NCBI RefSeq assembly: GCF_019059575.1 | Contig: NW_024882309.1 | Coordinates: 270,096-334,095 of the forward strand | Source of the DNA: Amphibalanus amphitrite | Taxonomy: Eukaryota > Arthropoda > Thecostraca > Balanomorpha > Balanidae | Direction of reading: 5' to 3' | Length of the DNA stretch: 64,000 nucleotides | Part shown: positions 11,167-23,334 of the stretch, piece by piece | Layout of the letters: each line of letters begins with the position of its first letter | How positions within the stretch are numbered: position 1 is the first letter of the stretch | Program-made: the position numbers and the translations under genes | Notes under the pieces: model-generated | Database searches by the model: none | What the model saw: only the letters and a program-made list of their open reading frames with translations | Told to the model about the DNA's origin: nothing

Positions 11167-14100
11167 GCGACCAATATTTGGCGATCAGACGAAGTCTTGG
11201 GGCACTTTTGACGCGCACCGTCCTTTAAAGGACGATTAAGGGATGAAGGATAGGAGGCACAGGTCTGGAACCTTCGACTGAGGTTAGATATTGACCCGAG
11301 GAATCGATTGCGACAATTATTTTGGCGATCAGACGAAGCCTTGGGGCACTTTTGACTCGCCCCGTCCTTTAAGGGAGGATTAAGGGATGAAGGATAGGAG
11401 GCACAGGTCTGGAACCTTCGACTGAGGTTAGATATTGACCCGAGGAATCGATTGCGACCATTATTTTGGCGATCAGACGAAGCCTTGGGGCACTTTTGAC
11501 GCGCCCCGTCCATTAAGGGACGTTTAAGGGATGAAGGATAGGAGGCACGGGTCTGGAACCTTCGACTGAGGTTAGACATTGACCCGAGGAATCGATTGCG
11601 ACCATTATTTTGGCGATCAGACGAAGCCTTGGGGCACTTTTGACGCGCCCCGTCCTTTAAGGGACGATTAAGGGATGAAGGATAGGAGGCACAGGTCTGG
11701 AACCTTCGACTGAGGTTAGATATTGACCCGAGGAATCGATTGCGACCATTATTTTGGCGATCAGACGAAGCCTTGGGGCACTTTTGGCGCGCCCCGTCCT
11801 TTAAGGGACGATTAAGGGATGAAGGATAGGAGGCACAGGTCTGGAACCTTCGACTGAGGTTAGATATTGACCCGAGGAATCGATTGCGACCATTATTTTG
11901 GCGATCAGACGAAGCCTTGGGGCACTTTTGACGCGCCCCGTCCTTTAAGGGACGATTAAGGGATGAAGGATAGGAGGCACAGGTCTGGAACCTTCGACTG
12001 AGGTTAGATATTGACCCGAGGAATCGATTGCGACCATTATTTTGGCGATCAGACGAAGCCTTGGGGCACTTTTGGCGCGCCCCGTCCTTTAAGGGACGAT
12101 TAAGGGATGAAGGATAGGAGGCACAGGTCTGGAACCTTCGACTGAAGTTAGATATTGACCCGAGGAATCGATTGCGACCATTATTTTGGCGATCAGACGA
12201 AGCCTTGGGGCACTTTTGACGCGCCCCGTCCTTTAAGGGACGATTAAGGGATGAAGGATAGGAGGCACAGGTCTGGAACCTTCGACTGAGGTTAGATATT
12301 GACCCGAGGAATCGATTGCGACCATTATTGTGCCGATCAGACGAAGCCTTGGGGCACTTTTGACGCGCCCCGTCCTTTAAGGGACGATTAAGGGATGAAG
12401 GTTAGGAGGCACTGGTCTGGAACCTTCGACTGAGGTTAGATATTGACCCTAGGAATAGATTGCTACCATTATTTTGGCGATCAGACGAAGCCTTGGGGCA
12501 CTTTTGACGCGCCCCGTCCTTTAAGGGACAATTAAGGGATGAAGGATAGGAGGCACAGGTCTGGAACCTTCGACTGAGGTTAGATATTGACCCGAGGAAT
12601 CGATTGCGACCATTATTTTGGCGATCAGACGAAGCCTTGGGGCACTTTTGACTCGCCCCGTCCTTTAAGGGAGGATTAAGGGATGAAGGATAGGAGGCAC
12701 AGGTCTGGAACCTTCGACTGAGGTTAGATATTGACCCGAGGAATCGATTGCGACCATTATTTTGGCGATCAGACGAAGCCTTGGGGCACTTTTGACGCGC
12801 CCCGTCCATTAAGGGACGTTTAAGGGATGAAGGATAGGAGGCACGGGTCTGGAACCTTCGACTGAGGTTAGACATTGACCCGAGGAATCGATTGCGACCA
12901 TTATTTTGGCGATCAGACGAAGCCTTGGGGCACTTTTGACGCGCCCCGTCCTTTAAGGGACGATTAAGGGATGAAGGATAGGAGGCACAGGTCTGGAACC
13001 TTCGACTGAGGTTAGATATTGACCCGAGGAATCGATTGCGACCATTATTTTGGCGATCAGACGAAGCCTTGGGGCACTTTTGGCGCGCCCCGTCCTTTAA
13101 GGGACGATTAAGGGATGAAGGATAGGAGGCACAGGTCTGGAACCTTCGACTGAGGTTAGATATTGACCCGAGGAATCGATTGCGACCATTATTTTGGCGA
13201 TCAGACGAAGCCTTGGGGCACTTTTGACGCGCCCCGTCCTTTAAGGGACGATTAAGGGATGAAGGATAGGAGGCACAGGTCTGGAACCTTCGACTGAGGT
13301 TAGATATTGACCCGAGGAATCGATTGCGACCATTATTTTGGCGATCAGACGAAGCCTTGGGGCACTTTTGGCGCGCCCCGTCCTTTAAGGGACGATTAAG
13401 GGATGAAGGATAGGAGGCACAGGTCTGGAACCTTCGACTGAGGTTAGATATTGACCCGAGGAATCGATTGCGACCATTATTTTGGCGATCAGACGAAGCC
13501 TTGGGGCACTTTTGACGCGCCCCGTCCTTTAAGGGACGATTAAGGGATGAAGGATAGGAGGCACAGGTCTGGAACCTTCGACTGAGGTTAGATATTGACC
13601 CGAGGAATCGATTGCGACCATTATTGTGCCGATCAGACGAAGCCTTGGGGCACTTTTGACGCGCCCCGTCCTTTAAGGGACGATTAAGGGATGAAGGTTA
13701 GGAGGCACTGGTCTGGAACCTTCGACTGAGGTTAGATATTGACCCTAGGAATAGATTGCTACCATTATTTTGGCGATCAGACGAAGCCTTGGGGCACTTT
13801 TGACGCGCCCCGTCCTTTAAGGGACAATTAAGGGATGAAGGATAGGAGGCACAGGTCTGGAACCTTCGACTGAGGTTAGATATTGACCCGAGGAATCGAT
13901 TGCGACCATTATTTTGGCGATCAGACGAAGCCTTGGGGCACTTTTGACTCGCCCCGTCCTTTAAGGGAGGATTAAGGGATGAAGGATAGGAGGCACAGGT
14001 CTGGAACCTTCGACTGAGGTTAGATATTGACCCGAGGAATCGATTGCGACCATTATTTTGGCGATCAGACGAAGCCTTGGGGCACTTTTGACGCGCCCCG

Positions 14101-17100
14101 TCCATTAAGGGACGTTTAAGGGATGAAGGATAGGAGGCACGGGTCTGGAACCTTCGACTGAGGTTAGACATTGACCCGAGGAATCGATTGCGACCATTAT
14201 TTTGGCGATCAGACGAAGCCTTGGGGCACTTTTGACGCGCCCCGTCCTTTAAGGGACGATTAAGGGATGAAGGATAGGAGGCACAGGTCTGGAACCTTCG
14301 ACTGAGGTTAGATATTGACCCGAGGAATCGATTGCGACCATTATTTTGGCGATCAGACGAAGCCTTGGGGCACTTTTGGCGCGCCCCGTCCTTTAAGGGA
14401 CGATTAAGGGATGAAGGATAGGAGGCACAGGTCTGGAACCTTCGACTGAGGTTAGATATTGACCCGAGGAATCGATTGCGACCATTATTTTGGCGATCAG
14501 ACGAAGCCTTGGGGCACTTTTGACGCGCCCCGTCCTTTAAGGGACGATTAAGGGATGAAGGATAGGAGGCACAGGTCTGGAACCTTCGACTGAGGTTAGA
14601 TATTGACCCGAGGAATCGATTGCGACCATTATTTTGGCGATCAGACGAAGCCTTGGGGCACTTTTGGCGCGCCCCGTCCTTTAAGGGACGATTAAGGGAT
14701 GAAGGATAGGAGGCACAGGTCTGGAACCTTCGACTGAGGTTAGATATTGACCCGAGGAATCGATTGCGACCATTATTTTGGCGATCAGACGAAGCCTTGG
14801 GGCACTTTTGACGCGCCCCGTCCTTTAAGGGACGATTAAGGGATGAAGGATAGGAGGCACAGGTCTGGAACCTTCGACTGAGGTTAGATATTGACCCGAG
14901 GAATCGATTGCGACCATTATTGTGCGATCAGACGAAGCCTTGGGGCACTTTTGACGCGCCCCGTCCTTTAAGGGACGATTAAGGGATGAAGGTTAGGAGG
15001 CACTGGTCTGGAACCTTCGACTGAGGTTAGATATTGACCCTAGGAATAGATTGCTACCATTATTTTGGCGATCAGACGAAGCCTTGGGGCACTTTTGACG
15101 CGCCCCGTCCTTTAAGGGACAATTAAGGGATGAAGGATAGGAGGCACAGGTCTGGAACCTTCGACTGAGGTTAGATATTGACCCGAGGAATCGATTGCGA
15201 CCATTATTTTGGCAATCAGACGAAGCCTTGGGGCACTTTTGACGCGCCCCGTCCTTTAAGGGACGATTAAGGGATGAAGGATAGGAGGCACAGGTCTGGA
15301 ACCTTCGACTGAGGTTAGATATTGACCCGAGGAATCGATTGCGACCATTATTTTGGCGATCAGACGAAGCCTTGGGGCACTTTTGACGCGCCCCGTCCTT
15401 TAAGGGACGATTAAGGGATGAAGGATAGGAGGCACAGGTCTGGAATCTTCGACTGAGGTTAGATATTGACCCGAGAAATCGATTGCGACCATTATTTTGG
15501 CGATCAGACGAAGCCTTGGGGCACTTTTGACGCGCCCCGTCCTTTAAGGGACGATTAAGGGATGAAGGATAGGAGGCACAGGTCTGGAACCTTCGACTGA
15601 GGTTAGATATTGACCCTAGGAATCGATTGCTACCATTATTTTGGCGATCAGACGAAGCCTTGGGGCACTTTTAACGCGCCCCGTCCTTTAAGGGACGATT
15701 AAGGGATGAAGGATAGGAGGCAGAGGTCTGGAACCTTCGACTGAGGTTAGATATTGACCCGAGGAATCGATTGCGACCATTATTTTGGCGATCAGACGAA
15801 GCCTTGGGGCACTTTTGACGCGCCCCGTCCTTTAAGGGACGATTAAGGGATGAAGGATAGGAGGCACAGGTCTGGAACCTTCGACTGAGGTTAGATATTG
15901 ACCCGAGGAATCGATTGCGACCATTATTTTGGCGATCAGACGAAGCCTTGGGGCACTTTTGACGCGCCCCGTCCTTTAAGGGACGATTAAGGGATGAAGG
16001 ATAGGAGGCACAGGTCTGGAAGCTTCGACCGAGGTTAGATATTGACCCGAGGAATCGATTGCGACCATTATTTTGGCGATCAGACGAAGCCTTGGGGCAC
16101 TTTTGACGCGCCCCGTCCTTTAAGGGACGATTAAGGGATGAAGGATAGGAGGCACAGGTCTGGAACCTTCGACTGAGGTTAGATATTGACCCGAGGAATC
16201 GATTGCGACCATTATTTTGGCGATCAGACGAAGCCTTGGGGCACTTTTGACGCGCCCTGTCCTTTAAGGGACGATTAAGGGATGAAGGATAGGAGGCACA
16301 GGTCTGGAACCTTCGACTGAGGTTAGATATTGACCCGAGGAATCGATTGCGACCATTATTTTGGCGATCAGACGAAGCCTTGGGGCACTTTTGACGCGCC
16401 CCGTCCTTTAAGGGACGATTAAGGGATTAAGGATAGGAGGCACAGGTCTGGAACCTTCGACTGAGGTTAGATATTGACCCGAGGAATCGATTGCTACCAT
16501 TATTTTGGCGATCAGACGAAGCCTTGGGGCACTTTTGACGCGCCCCGTCCTTTAAGGGACGATTAAGGGATGAAGGATAGGAGGCACAGGTCTGGAATCT
16601 TCGACTGAGGTTAGATATTGACCCGCGGAATCGATTGCGACCATTATTTTGGCAATCAGACGAAGCCTTGGGGCACTTTTGACGCGCCCCGTCCTTTAAG
16701 GGACGATTAAAGGATGAAGGATAGGAGGCACAGGTCTGGAACCTTCGACTGAGCCTAGATATTGACCCGAGGAATCGATTGCGACCATTATTTTGGCGAT
16801 CAGACGAAGCCTTGGGGCACTTTTGACGCGCCCCGTCCTTTAAGGGACGATTAAGGGATGAAGGATAGGAGGCACAGGTCTGGAACCTTCGACTGAGGTT
16901 AGATATTGACCCGAGGAATCGATCGCGACCATTATTTTGGCGATCAGACGAAACCTTGGGGCCTTTTTGACGCGCCCCGTCCTTTAAGGGACGATTAAGG
17001 GATGAAGGTTAGGAGGCACAGGTCTGGAACCTTCGACTGAGGTTAGATGTTGACCCGAGGAATCGATTGCGACCATTATTTTGGCGATCAGACGAAGCCT

Positions 17101-19863
17101 TGGGGCACTTTTGACGCGCCCCGTCCTTTAAGGGACGATTAAGGGATGAAGGATAGGAGGCACAGGTCTGGAACCTTCGACTGAGGTTAGATATTGACCC
17201 GAGGAATCGATTGCGACCATTATTTTGGCGATCAGACGAAGCCTTGGGGCACTTTTGGCGCGCCCCGTCCTTTAAGGGACGATTAAGGGATGAAGGATAG
17301 GAGGCACAGGTCTGGAACCTTCGACTGAGGTTAGATATTGACCCGAGGAATCGATTGCGACCATTATTTTGGCGATCAGACGAAGCCTTGGGGCACTTTT
17401 GACGCGCCCCGTCCTTTAAGGGACGATTAAGGGATGAAAGATAGGAGGCACAGGTCTGGAACCTTCGACTGAGGTTAGATATTGACCCGAGGAATCGATT
17501 GCGACCATTATTGTGCCGATCAGACGAAGCCTTGGGGCACTTTTGACGCGCCCCGTCCTTTAAGGGACGATTAAGGGATGAAGGTTAGGAGGCACAGGTC
17601 TGGAACCTTCGACTGAGGTTAGATATTGACCCTAGGAATAGATTGCTACCATTATTTTGGCGATCAGACGAAGCCTTGGGGCACTTTTGACGCGCCCCGT
17701 CCTTTAAGGGACAATTAAGGGATGAAGGATAGGAGGCACAGGTCTGGAACCTTCGACTGAGGTTAGATATTGACCCGAGGAATCGATTGCGACCATTATT
17801 TTGGCAATCAGACGAAGCCTTGGGGCACTTTTGACGCGCCCCGTCCTTTAAGGGACGATTAAGGGATGAAGGATAGGAGGCACAGGTCTGGAACCTTCGA
17901 CTGAGGTTAGATATTGACCCGAGGAATCGATTGCGACCATTATTTTGGCGATCAGACGAAGCCTTGGGGCACTTTTGACGCGCCCCGTCCTTTAAGGGAC
18001 GATTAAGGGATGAAGGATAGGAGGCACAGGTCTGGAATCTTCGACTGAGGTTAGATATTGACCCGAGGAATCGATTGCGACCATTATTTTGGCGATCAGA
18101 CGAAGCCTTGGGGCACTTTTGACGCGCCCCGTCCTTTAAGGGACGATTAAGGGATGAAGGATAGGAGGCACAGGTCTGGAACCTTCGACTGAGGTTAGAT
18201 ATTGACCCTAGGAATCGATTGCTACCATTATTTTGGCGATCAGACGAAGCCTTGGGGCACTTTTAACGCGCCCCGTCCTTTAAGGGACGATTAAGGGATG
18301 AAGGATAGGAGGCACAGGTCTGGAACCTTTGACTGAGGTTAGATATTGACCCGAGGAATCGATTGCGACCATTATTTTGGCGATCAGACGAAGCCTTGGG
18401 GCACTTTTGACGCGCCCCGTCCTTTAAGGGACTATTAAGGGATGAAGGATAGGAGGCACAGGTCTGGAACCTTCGACTGAGGTTAGATATTGACCCGAGG
18501 AATCGATTGCGACCATTATTTTGGCGATCAGACGAAGCCTTGGGGCACTTTTGACGCGCCCCGTCCTTTAAGGGACGATTAAGGGATGAAGGATAGGAGG
18601 CACAGGTCTGGAATCTTCGACCGGGGTTAGATATTGACCCGAGGAATCGATTGCGACCATTATTTTGGCGATCAGACGAAGCCTTGGGGCACTTTTGACG
18701 CGCCCCGTCCTTTAAGGGACGATTAAGGGATGAAGGATAGGAGGCACAGGTCTGGAACCTTCGACTGAGGTTAGATATTGACCCGAGGAATCGATTGCGA
18801 CCATTATTTTGGCGATCAGACGAAGCCTTGGGGCACTTTTGACGCGCCCCGTCCTTTAAGGGACGATTAAGGGATGAAGGATAGGAGGCACAGGTCTGGA
18901 ACCTTCGACTGAGGTTAGATATTGACCCGAGGAATCGATTGCGACCATTATTTTGGCGATCAGACGAAGCCTTGGGGCACTTTTGACGCGCCCCGTCCTT
19001 TAAGGGACGATTAAGGGATTAAGGATAGGAGGCACAGGTCTGGAACCTTCGACTGAGGTTAGATATTGACCCGAGGAATCGATTGCTACCATTATTTTGG
19101 CGATCAGACGAAGCCTTGGGGCACTTTTGACGCGCCCCGTCCTTTAAGGGACGATTAAGGGATGAAGGATAGGAGGCACAGGTCTGGAATCTTCGACTGA
19201 GGTTAGATATTGACCCGCGGAATCGATTGCGACCATTATTTTGGCAATCAGACGAAGCCTTGGGGCACTTTTGACGCGCCCCGTCCTTTAAGGGACGATT
19301 AAGGGATGAAGGATAGGAGGCACAGGTCTGGAACCTTCGACTGAGGTTAGATATTGACCCGAGGAATCGATTGCGACCATTATTTTGGCGATCAGACGAA
19401 GCCTTGGGGCACTTTTGACGCGCCCCGTCCTTTAAGGGACGATTAAGGGATGAAGGATAGGAGGCACAGGTCTGGAACCTTCGACTGAGGTTAGATATTG
19501 ACCCGAGGAATCGATCGCGACCATTATTTTGGCGATCAGACGAAGCCTTGGGGCACTTTTGACGCGCCCCGTCCTTTAAGGGACGATTAAGGGATGAAGG
19601 TTAGGAGGCACAGGTCTGGAACCTTCGACTGAGGTTAGATGTTGACCCGAGGAATCGATTGCGACCATTATTTTGGCGATCAGACGAAGCCTTGGGGCAT
19701 TTTTGACGCGCCCCGTCCTTTAAGGGACGATTAAGGGATGAAGGATAGGAGGCACAGGTCTGGAATCTTCGACTGAGGTTAGATATTGACCCGCGGAATC
19801 GATTGCGACCATTATTTTGGCAATCAGACGAAGCCTTGGGGCACTTTTGACGCGCCCCGTCCT
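11167..19863 (-). repeat. 144-bp satellite, right arm, with higher-order repeats
   Basis: About 60 units run in the reverse orientation. Variant markers recur at multiples of 144 bp. CCCTAGGAATAGATTGC starts near 12445+, 13741+ and 15036+ (9 units, 1296 bp, one with a 1-bp deletion) and again 2592 bp (18 units) further at 17628+. GAATCGATCGCGACC near 16920 and 19512 is also 2592 bp apart. Such higher-order repeats indicate block amplification by unequal exchange. Confidence 0.95.
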
Positions 19864-21043
19864 TTAACCCGCGCGGCGCTGGGGTCTCCAGCCGAACGCG
19901 CGGGGCTGGGGGGGGGTAAATTTTACCCCCCCTGTTATCTCCCGAACTAATGGTCCGATTTGGAAAATTCAAACGCCAATCGAAAGCTCTTATCACGAAC
20001 TACTAAAAACATGTACTTAATTTAAAGTTTGAGGTCAAGGTCAAGGTCAGGTCAAGGGTACAAATTGCTAGTTTCTACAGTATCGGCCTTGCACCGTAGT
20101 TGCCGAAGAATGGAGTCATGGACTGAGACTGATCGCCCAAAACGTGTTCTTAGGCTACCAAGACAATATTCGTTGCATACAATATCATTCAGAGGTCAAG
20201 GTCAAGGTCAGGTCAGGTCAGGTCAGGTCACCAAAAAACAAAATATAGAAAAGGGCATGTGCGACACATGTTTTATGGGTCATTTTACTCATAGAATTCA
20301 ATAGGCACACTCAATAAGTGATATGGACCACCTCTGGATGAATTTCAGGTCGAGGTCAGGTCAAGGTCAGGTCAAGTGAGGTCAAATTTTGAAGTTGGTT
20401 GTTAAGGCCTAAAAAGGTGTCTATCTGATGCAGTTTTTCACGGCAAATCGAATGGTGCTATTTTTGTTTCCGTACGAGGTCTAGAACTTCAAAAAAAGTC
20501 ATTTTTCAAAAAATTTGTGTGTCGTGACGTCATAAAATTTTGAATAACTCCCACATTTTTGAACCGATTCTTCTAAAATTTGGTATGTATGTGCACATAG
20601 ACAACTTCTCTGACATATATTCCGGTTTTTTCGATAGACTCAAAATTTTGGATTTTATAATGATTTTCCCAAAAAAGTCAGTTTTTTGAAAAACTTTAGG
20701 CCAAAATCCAAAATTTTCAAAAAACCGAGATAGCCATTTAATAGACAAAGTAAAATTACGTATAAACTTTTTTGTTACGTCTTGATTCCTTTAAAAATGA
20801 AGATGTTAGCGGCGTTTGAACTTTTGCCGTTTTTGAGGCGAAAATGGCGAACATGACGTCACTAAAACGTCAATTTCTCAAAAATTTTCCGACGGATTTC
20901 GCTGAAATTTTCAGGGAACGTGTCAAATTGATGTAAGAAAAGGTACTGAAAGTTTGGCGGCGCTGCGCGCCGCCGTTTCTGAGATATCGCAAAAATTCGC
21001 GAGGGGGGGTAAAATTTACCCCCCCCAGCCCCGCGCGGGTTAA
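19864..21043 (+). mobile_element. TTAA-flanked piggyBac-like MITE nested in the satellite
   Basis: The ends are TTAA-CCCGCGCGGCGCTGGGG and, in reverse complement, TTAA-CCCGCGCGGGGCTGGGG. Excision with one TTAA restores CGTCCT-TTAA-GGGACGA of the satellite. Both ends carry a G-run/TAAATTTTA/C-run palindrome. A second copy of the core (GCGCGGGGCTGGGG near 19899) follows the left TIR. Dense AGGTCA clusters lie at 20029-20055, 20191-20232 and 20346-20385. ORFs inside are unconvincing. Confidence 0.92.
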
Positions 21044-21490
21044 GGGACGATTAAAGGATGAAGGATAGGAGGCACAGGTCTGGAACCTTCGACTGAGCCT
21101 AGATATTGACCCGAGGAATCGATTGCGACCATTATTTTGGCGATCAGACGAAGCCTTGGGGCACTTTTGACGCGCCCCGTCCTTTAAGGGACGATTAAGG
21201 GATGAAGGATAGGAGGCACAGGTCTGGAACCTTCGACTGAGGTTAGATATTGACCCGAGGAATCGATCGCGACCATTATTTTGGCGATCAGACGAAGCCT
21301 TGGGGCACTTTTGACGCGCCCCGTCCTTTAAGGGACGATTAAGGGATGAAGGTTAGGAGGCACAGGTCTGGAACCTTCGACTGAGGTTAGATGTTGACCC
21401 GAGGAATCGATTGCGACCATTATTTTGGCGATCAGACGAAGCCTTGGGGCATTTTTGACGCGCCCCGTCCTTTAAGGGACGATTAAGGGA
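21044..21490 (-). repeat. 144-bp satellite, right arm end
   Basis: About three units follow the nested element. They pass into the unique arm end (21491-21627), which mirrors 6166-6310 in reverse complement. Confidence 0.92.
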
Positions 21491-21627
21491 TGAAGGAAGG
21501 GAGTTAGGGCAAAATAAATGTCATATTCGTGTTCCCCGTCCCCAAATTGACCTGATGGCGGTTTTTGAAGCGATTCTGAATCCGTTGCTGTATTCGTTGC
21601 TGTTGCTGACGCTAACTTCACGGACAT

Positions 21628-21636
21628 TATAGGTAA
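21628..21636. repeat. 9-bp TSD (right) of foldback element 1
   Basis: TATAGGTAA, identical to 6157-6165. Confidence 0.85.
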
Positions 21637-22725
21637 CATACCTAGTTGTGTGGCGGCGGGAGAGAGTAGGTACACACACCGACCTCTGGAGACCCCCCAC
21701 AGGTTCCGAACTTTCAAAATTGGCATCTGAGGGCCGCGCGCGACTCCTGCGGGGCTTCGCAACGGCTCTATTGGGGCTCACTCAACCTGCCTAGTCTTAC
21801 TGCTAAAAAGACTGGCCCTGAGCCCTAAGGACTTCATCAGTCTCTGCCAGCCCCAGGACCCACACCGGCTCATGGGGTCCCGACGTCGAAATATGAGGGA
21901 ATCTGCGCCGGACCATCAGGACGTAAAGTAATCTCGATCAGGACCAACGTAAGGCTGTGCCGGAGACTGCGTGAGCCCTGTGATCTTCAGAAACCCACCC
22001 ATGTATGTTTTCACATAGAGGCCAGTTTAGGGTCCTCAGAGACCAGTACAGGGCCTGCAAACTACAAAGGCCAGTAGTTTGAGACAATCAGTGACCGAGT
22101 TGGGCTCTCAGAGGCTAATGTGGGTCATTACAGGCCAACATGGGCCCTCAGAGGTCAGCGTGGGGCCCTAAAAGACCGGCATGAGCCGTCGTTGGACCCC
22201 AGAGGCCAGCAGAGGGCCCTCAAAGGCCAAGATGGGCCCTCCTCAGAGGCCAATGCAGGCCCTTAAAGGCCGGCGTCGGGTCTTCAGCAGCCAGTGCGGG
22301 GCCCTCATTGGCACCTAAAGGTTCGTCTTGGGACACCACAGACAGAAATAAGGCCACCAGAGACCGGTGTGAGATCCTCAGACGCCGGTTGGGACCCCTG
22401 AGGCCGGTTAGGGGCCCTCATAGGCCAGATGTGGGGTCTCAGAGGTTGATGTAGGCTCTTAGCGGCCAACGTGGGCGCTTGACCGCCACTGAAGTTCCCT
22501 CAGAGGTCAGTGTAGGACGCTCAAAGACCGGTGTGGGAGCTATATTAATAGCTGGGCGTGGGTTTTTTGAGCCTCGTGATGATCGAATAATTGCCAGGGC
22601 CCCATACACCTATATGGGGGCCCATTGGTTGTTTGAGGGGGGGGGGCAAATTATATGATGGCCCCCTTTATTGACCTTTGGGGGGCATGGCCCTGATGCC
22701 CCCCCCCCCCCCGCGACCGCCACTG
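21637..22725. repeat. Degenerate GGCCCTCAGAGGCCAG minisatellite and hAT-like end
   Basis: From about 22010 to 22540 the phrase GGGCCCTCAGAGGCCAGTG recurs in degenerate form at irregular 25-45 bp spacing. The block closes with a G/C-run stretch and CGCGACCGCCACTG at 22725, in reverse complement CAGTGGCGGTCGCGGGG. That resembles a hAT terminus. The other terminus was not found, so element identity is uncertain. Confidence 0.5.
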
Positions 22726-23298
22726 TGTACACATTACACACATGCCTCTGAGATTACATACTAGCTCATGCAAACTCTATGCAGGCCCCGGAGTTCCCAC
22801 GCTAATCCTTAAGAAACCAAGCCGGCATACGGCGTCACCACCGGGCTTCTGAGGTACACAGCACCAACCCATGAGGTCTTACTTTAGTGTCTTAGAGCCA
22901 ATCTCCTTTAGCAGGGCCCACCCACCACTGCCGAAGAGGGTCTCATGCCAGCCATTGTTGGGCCTACGAGAGCCTCAAGTAAACCCACGCTGATATTCCA
23001 TATAAGATCCGGCCATACTCGTGAACCAGTGCCAGCGACGCTGACCGCCAAATTGACAGAATGCGAAACTGAGCCCACCCATGAGTGAAATTTACGTCCT
23101 TTGATGGCGCAAGAAAGAAAATGAAACATACGAAAAGCTTTTCTAGGACTTTTGTTCGATCTGAAAGGTGGGGCCAAAAGATAGTATGGCCCCACCTTTC
23201 AGCACCAAAGGGGGGGCCATGGCCCCCGTGCCCCCCCCCCCCCCCTGGGACCGCCAGTGTTCCTGACTCATATGTCACTAGAAGCGCACGCTAAACTG
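22726..23298. other. Spacer with a second hAT-like end
   Basis: No convincing gene is seen. A palindromic segment GGTGGGGCCAAAAG...GGCCCCACC (about 23167-23199) and long C-runs are followed by GGGACCGCCAGTG near 23259. That is another CASTGGCGGTC-type end without a visible partner. Confidence 0.4.
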
Positions 23299-23307
23299 CC
23301 TTATGCC
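23299..23307. repeat. 9-bp TSD (left) of foldback element 2
   Basis: CCTTATGCC precedes ATGTCCGTCAAG and recurs exactly at 27572-27580. Confidence 0.9.
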
Positions 23308-23334
23308 ATGTCCGTCAAGACAGCCCATATTCAG

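Larger units (their letters stand above)
6166..21627. mobile_element. Giant foldback element 1 with satellite arms
   Basis: Both ends read ATGTCCGTGAAGTTAGCG inward and are bounded by the 9-bp duplication TATAGGTAA. Each arm consists of about 145 bp of unique sequence followed by tandem 144-bp units. The arms point in opposite directions and meet near 11158-11166 with almost no spacer. The left arm holds about 25 units and the right about 63. Two TTAA elements are nested in it (8611-9798 and 19864-21043). Inverted arms made of tandem repeats plus a 9-bp TSD are the hallmarks of Foldback (FB)-type elements. No transposase is encoded, so it is presumably mobilised in trans. Confidence 0.85.

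Noticed and set aside
11157-14171. 140-157 codon minus-strand ORFs
   Set aside because: Two of these are identical translations of the 144-bp satellite, 1296 bp apart, and the third is closely related. They reflect the higher-order repeat, not genes.
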